Source of the DNA: Mesostigma viride
Lineage: Eukaryota; Streptophyta; Mesostigmatophyceae; Mesostigmatales; Mesostigmataceae
Length of the DNA: 64,000 bases
Direction of reading: 5' to 3'
NCBI GenBank assembly: GCA_009746045.1
Contig: RPFO01000213.1
Location: 6,404,812-6,468,811 of the forward strand
Below are positions 61,135 through 64,000 of the stretch, piece by piece. The notes under the pieces were generated by a model. The model made no database searches and was not told the DNA's origin. It worked only from the letters and a program-made list of their open reading frames with translations. A program made the translations under genes and the position numbers. How positions within the stretch are numbered: position 1 is the stretch's first letter; every line of letters starts with the position of its first letter.

Positions 61135-63629
61135 GCCTGTCAGCCGGGGGTAACCTGGACAGGTCCTTAGATAGTACCCCAGATAAAAATTTTTGCCTGC
61201 CTGTTTTTATAACCTCTGTAGGAGCTGAATCTTCCCTACCACTACGTGTGCGTCCTCTTATGTTCTTGAATGGTGGTTTAACCGTTCCCCACACTGTTGT
61301 AGACCCTTTCTTGCATGCTGATGAACTTTTGAATGTCTCTGTGTTGGTAGATAGCGGTGCGGCTAGCTCCTTTGTGAGCGAGGCCCTAGTTAGGCGTTTA
61401 GGACTAGTCCCTACCCCTCACACCAAACCTGTCACTGTTCATTATGCTGATGGTCGCACCAGTCATTCCCCGGGTACGGTGTCCCTTCCCCTGGTCATAC
61501 AAGGACGTACTGTCAACCTGACGGCCACTATAGGCCCTATCACTACCGCTGATGTATTACTAGGATTAGATTGGCACCAGGATAATAAGATTACTATTAA
61601 TTATGATACCATGGTCATTTGGTTTCCAGATAGCTCTTACTGGGTACCGGAACGTCATTATAGATTGGAAAATTTATCCTTGGTAGATATTACTCCTCCT
61701 ACACCTGTTGATCCTCCTGTAAGACCTATACCTGAAGTATTAATGTCCAATGATGAGTTGCGTTCTGAATTAAAGGAATATGGATATTTATTATGTATGT
61801 TCCTTCAGTTAGAAGTACAGGAGATACCTATCACTAATAATAGTGTGGATATAGATATAAACACAGTGGATACAATAGGAGTGGGATTTACTGAAAATGA
61901 AATAGTAAGATACATGGCTGTGATAGATTCCTCAAAAGTTTTTGAAGAAAAGACTCCTTCTTATCCTCCTCCTCGTTCTGTTTTACACCGTGTAGTTATC
62001 AAGGACGGTGCAGTTCCTACGCACTCTCCGATGTATAGAATGGGCCCTACCGAGTTAAAGGAACTAAAACAGATTTTAGTGTCACTATTAGAAGCAGGAT
62101 TGATAGAGCCTAGTAACTCTCCCTACTCAGCTGGTGTCCTGTTAGTTCCTAAGCCAAATGGCAAGTTTCGCCTAGTTACTGATTATAGGAAGTTGAATGA
62201 TATTACTGTGAAGTCTAAATACCCTCTACCTCGTATTGATGATATATTTAATAAGGTTAAAGGTTCCACTTGTTTCACAGTACTGGATTGTGCGGATGGT
62301 TTTTGGCAGTTGCGGATAGCTCCTGAGGATTGCCATAAAACCGCCTTTGCTACCCCTTTTGGTCATTACCAGTTTAGAGTAGCGGCTATGGGACTCTGTA
62401 ACTCGCCTGCCTCTTTTCAAATGTTAATGAATGAAGTGCTTAGACCTGTTATGGGAAATTCTCACCTTCCTCAGGTGTCCTCTGATTTAAAGGATCCTTC
62501 CTTCTCCTCTGTTTCTTTATCTGAGCATGACCGTTCTTGTGCTCAAGCTTACTTAGATGATATTCTTATTTACTCTCCTGATTTTGAAACGCACCTACGT
62601 GATTTAAAGAAAGTATTAGAAATAATGGCTGAAAATTCTTTGTGGGCGCGCCGTGCTAAAGTTCGTTCGGGTAGGAGTGTCCCATTTTTAGGGCACGTTC
62701 TGTCAGATGCCGGGGTCGCTACCGACCCGGATAAAACTAAGTCAATTCAGGAATGGCCTACTCCTACCGACGTTAAAGGTGTACGTAGTTTTCTAGGAAT
62801 TGCTTCTTACTATAGGCGTTTTATCCCGCGTTTCGCAACTATAGCAGCCCCTATTAATCATTTATTAAAGAAGGATATCCCCTTTGTTTGGAGTAGTGAA
62901 TGTCAGTCGGCTTTTCAGTGTCTAAAATCCCTACTCCTTTCCCCTCCTGTACTCATCCTACCGGATACTACTAAACCCTTTGTGGTAGCTACAGATGCTA
63001 GTAAGGTAGCTATAGGGGGCGTCCTTCTCCAGGATCAGGGTCAGGGCTTACAGCCAATTGAGTATATCTCTAGGACAATGCTCCCTGCGGAGCGTAACTA
63101 TCCCGTACACCAGCAGGAACTCTTAGCGGTGGTGTATTGTTGCCACGCGTGGCAGCACTTTCTTAAAGGTGCTCAATTTGATGTCTGCCTGAATGAACCC
63201 TGTGAGCTAGATCCTTATAGGTTAGTTATCCAAACGGATCACCGTCCCCTTACCCATCTTCTCTCCCAACCCAACCTTACCCCTCGGCAAGCGCGCTGGA
63301 TGGAATTTTTAGCACAGTTTTCCCCTTTTAAACTTCAGTATGTTAAGGGTGTAGATAACATAGTACCAGATGCACTCTCTCGTCGTGCAGATTACTCCTT
63401 TTTCGAGGACCTTGATGTTCTCAATACTACTCTAGTTCCTACTACTATGGGTGTAACCCCTTATGGTGAACTACCTGATGATGAATCCTATGCCTACCTC
63501 TTTCATACAGCTGTTCGCATGCCTGATCTCCTTTCTCACGTAGGACTCTCTCTCCCGTGTGAGGCCCTTCCCGTGGCCTCGGTGGGGGGGAGGGGAAAAA
63601 TAAAATTTCTATACCGCTTAGCCATATAG
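61122..63629 (+). CDS. pol: Ty3-2 protease, reverse transcriptase, RNaseH
   Basis: Open from the gag overlap (first internal ATG at 61260) to TAG 63627. PR: LVDSGAASSFVSEAL and ADVLLGLDW. RT: VPKPNGKFRLVTDYRKLND, FTVLDCADGFWQLRIAPEDC, AMGLCNSPASFQMLMN and AYLDDILIYS. Between PASFQMLMNEVLRPVMGN and YLDD there are about 30 extra residues (HLPQVSSDLKD...SEHDRS) not usual in Ty3 RTs. Then FLGHVLS, GVRSFLGIASYYRRFI. RNaseH: VVATDASKVAIGG, HQQELLAVVY, QTDHRPLTHLL, VPDALSR. Converts genomic RNA into DNA inside the capsid. Intact. It stops shortly after GGGAAAA, with integrase in the -1 frame. Confidence 0.95.
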   Translation, partial: GGTVGLSAGGNLDRSLDSTPDKNFCLPVFITSVGAESSLPLRVRPLMFLNGGLTVPHTVVDPFLHADELLNVSVLVDSGAASSFVSEALVRRLGLVPTPHTKPVTVHYADGRTSHSPGTVSLPLVIQGRTVNLTATIGPITTADVLLGLDWHQDNKITINYDTMVIWFPDSSYWVPERHYRLENLSLVDITPPTPVDPPVRPIPEVLMSNDELRSELKEYGYLLCMFLQLEVQEIPITNNSVDIDINTVDTIGVGFTENEIVRYMAVIDSSKVFEEKTPSYPPPRSVLHRVVIKDGAVPTHSPMYRMGPTELKELKQILVSLLEAGLIEPSNSPYSAGVLLVPKPNGKFRLVTDYRKLNDITVKSKYPLPRIDDIFNKVKGSTCFTVLDCADGFWQLRIAPEDCHKTAFATPFGHYQFRVAAMGLCNSPASFQMLMNEVLRPVMGNSHLPQVSSDLKDPSFSSVSLSEHDRSCAQAYLDDILIYSPDFETHLRDLKKVLEIMAENSLWARRAKVRSGRSVPFLGHVLSDAGVATDPDKTKSIQEWPTPTDVKGVRSFLGIASYYRRFIPRFATIAAPINHLLKKDIPFVWSSECQSAFQCLKSLLLSPPVLILPDTTKPFVVATDASKVAIGGVLLQDQGQGLQPIEYISRTMLPAERNYPVHQQELLAVVYCCHAWQHFLKGAQFDVCLNEPCELDPYRLVIQTDHRPLTHLLSQPNLTPRQARWMEFLAQFSPFKLQYVKGVDNIVPDALSRRADYSFFEDLDVLNTTLVPTTMGVTPYGELPDDESYAYLFHTAVRMPDLLSHVGLSLPCEALPVASVGGRGKIKFLYRLAI
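63593..63599 (+). promoter_or_regulatory. Candidate -1 frameshift heptamer between RNaseH and integrase (Ty3-2)
   Basis: G GGA AAA in codon phase agg gga aaa. The 0 frame ends 28 nt downstream; -1 is open through the following integrase start. Confidence 0.6.
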
Positions 63630-64000
63630 CGACTAGGTCAGGAAAGTCTTATGAAAACATAGTCCCTCTAGGACCTCCCCTTCTCTTTGGCAAGGCGGTA
63701 GGAGATCTCTTTAAACCTGTTCTGGATACCTCTGTAGCGATGCCTACCTCTGATCTTGAACGCCTTATTAGTAGATTTACGGCCACTGAGCCGGAAGCAT
63801 TAGCTGCCATTGCTGCACATCCCCAACAATTAGGCAAGCACCCTTGTAAATTTGTAGGTGGGTTTTTATATGTGCAGATAGCAGATTCTCCCCCTCAATG
63901 GCGCCTGTATGTCCCTCCTATCTGTCGCTCCTCCTTGCTCTTTGAGTTGCATGACTTAGCTGCTCATCAGGGTGGTAAACGGGTACGGGACCTAGTAGCC
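63600..64000 (+). CDS. pol: Ty3-2 integrase N-terminus (truncated by window)
   Basis: -1 frame: NKISIPLSHIATRSGKSYEN leads to a linker with LERLISRFTATEPEALAAIA and then FELHDLAAHQGGKRVRDLV, the His pair of the HHCC site. No stop up to 64000. No ATG near its start, so it needs frameshifting or another means of entry. Confidence 0.8.

Larger units (their letters stand above)
57812..64000 (+). mobile_element. Ty3 chromodomain-type element Ty3-2 (cut by window end)
   Basis: 5' LTR 57812-58354, then the same gene order as Ty3-1 without insertions. PR-RT-RNaseH is one open frame. Three single-base losses (near 58906, 59735 and 60797) disturb the viroplasmin ORF and gag. The integrase has only begun when the window ends; the 3' LTR is outside. 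Confidence 0.95.

Noticed and set aside
1-64000. Host protein-coding genes
   Set aside because: Every frame with recognisable domains belongs to a mobile element; remaining frames lack any supporting signal.

Overview
This window is a eukaryotic, repeat-packed stretch in which I find no host gene I can defend. Almost every base belongs to transposable elements nested inside one another. Ty3 chromodomain elements, unusual copia elements, DIRS-like split-direct-repeat elements, several LINE fragments, terminal-inverted-repeat elements and a peculiar palindrome-ended family all occur. An algal or other protist genome fits best: split-direct-repeat retroelements of this kind are known from volvocine green algae, and mixed Ty3/copia/DIRS content is common in algae. 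The sequence alone does not settle the lineage.

Layout. 259-2864 is a truncated LINE (minus strand) carrying a smaller LINE tail (2011-2352). 3141-3815 is an LTR of a minus-strand Ty3 element. 4731-51101 is one Ty3 element (Ty3-1; LTRs 4731-5274 and 50558-51101, TSD gtcca) swollen from about 10 kb to 46 kb by insertions. In order these are: a palindrome-ended element, PTR-1 (6034-6956); a DIRS-like element G (7322-14573), itself carrying TIR element E-1 (8370-13647), which carries DIRS-like F (9312-12810), which carries a TTAA-flanked transposon (9478-11174); an ORF1-only LINE (14821-16283); DIRS-like H (16577-20274) with a TIR transposon (18459-20177); copia A (22108-36465), carrying PTR-2 (27940-28659), a LINE 3' fragment (30215-31527) and copia C (32834-36430); and copia B (39669-47495). 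51107-52934 is undetermined flank, then PTR-3 (52935-53484), E-2 (54136-55911), a decayed minus-strand Ty3 fragment with its own LINE insert (55916-57811), and the less damaged Ty3-2 (57812 to the window end), which serves as the reference copy for reading Ty3-1.

Gene logic. Ty3 elements here encode an RG-rich ORF that starts inside the LTR, a protein with a viroplasmin/RNase H1 hybrid-binding domain, gag, then PR-RT-RNaseH, then integrase. Candidate -1 frameshift heptamers sit at gag/PR and, unusually, at RNaseH/integrase. The copia elements have an extra ORF before gag, a gag-pol junction that is a single in-frame TGA, a protease-like domain placed between integrase and RT with DTN or DTQ instead of D(S/T)G, an HGDD RT motif, and a tRNA-like T-arm hairpin in the 3' untranslated region of two copies.

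The most novel-looking system is the PTR family. Three unrelated-in-sequence elements each have near-perfect palindromes (70 to 214 bp) as direct terminal repeats, AGTT...AACT ends and 5-bp target duplications, the same ends and TSD length as the copia LTRs. Between the palindromes each carries a unit that begins with a tRNA 3'-half-like segment containing a Pol III B box and ends in a TTTT terminator.
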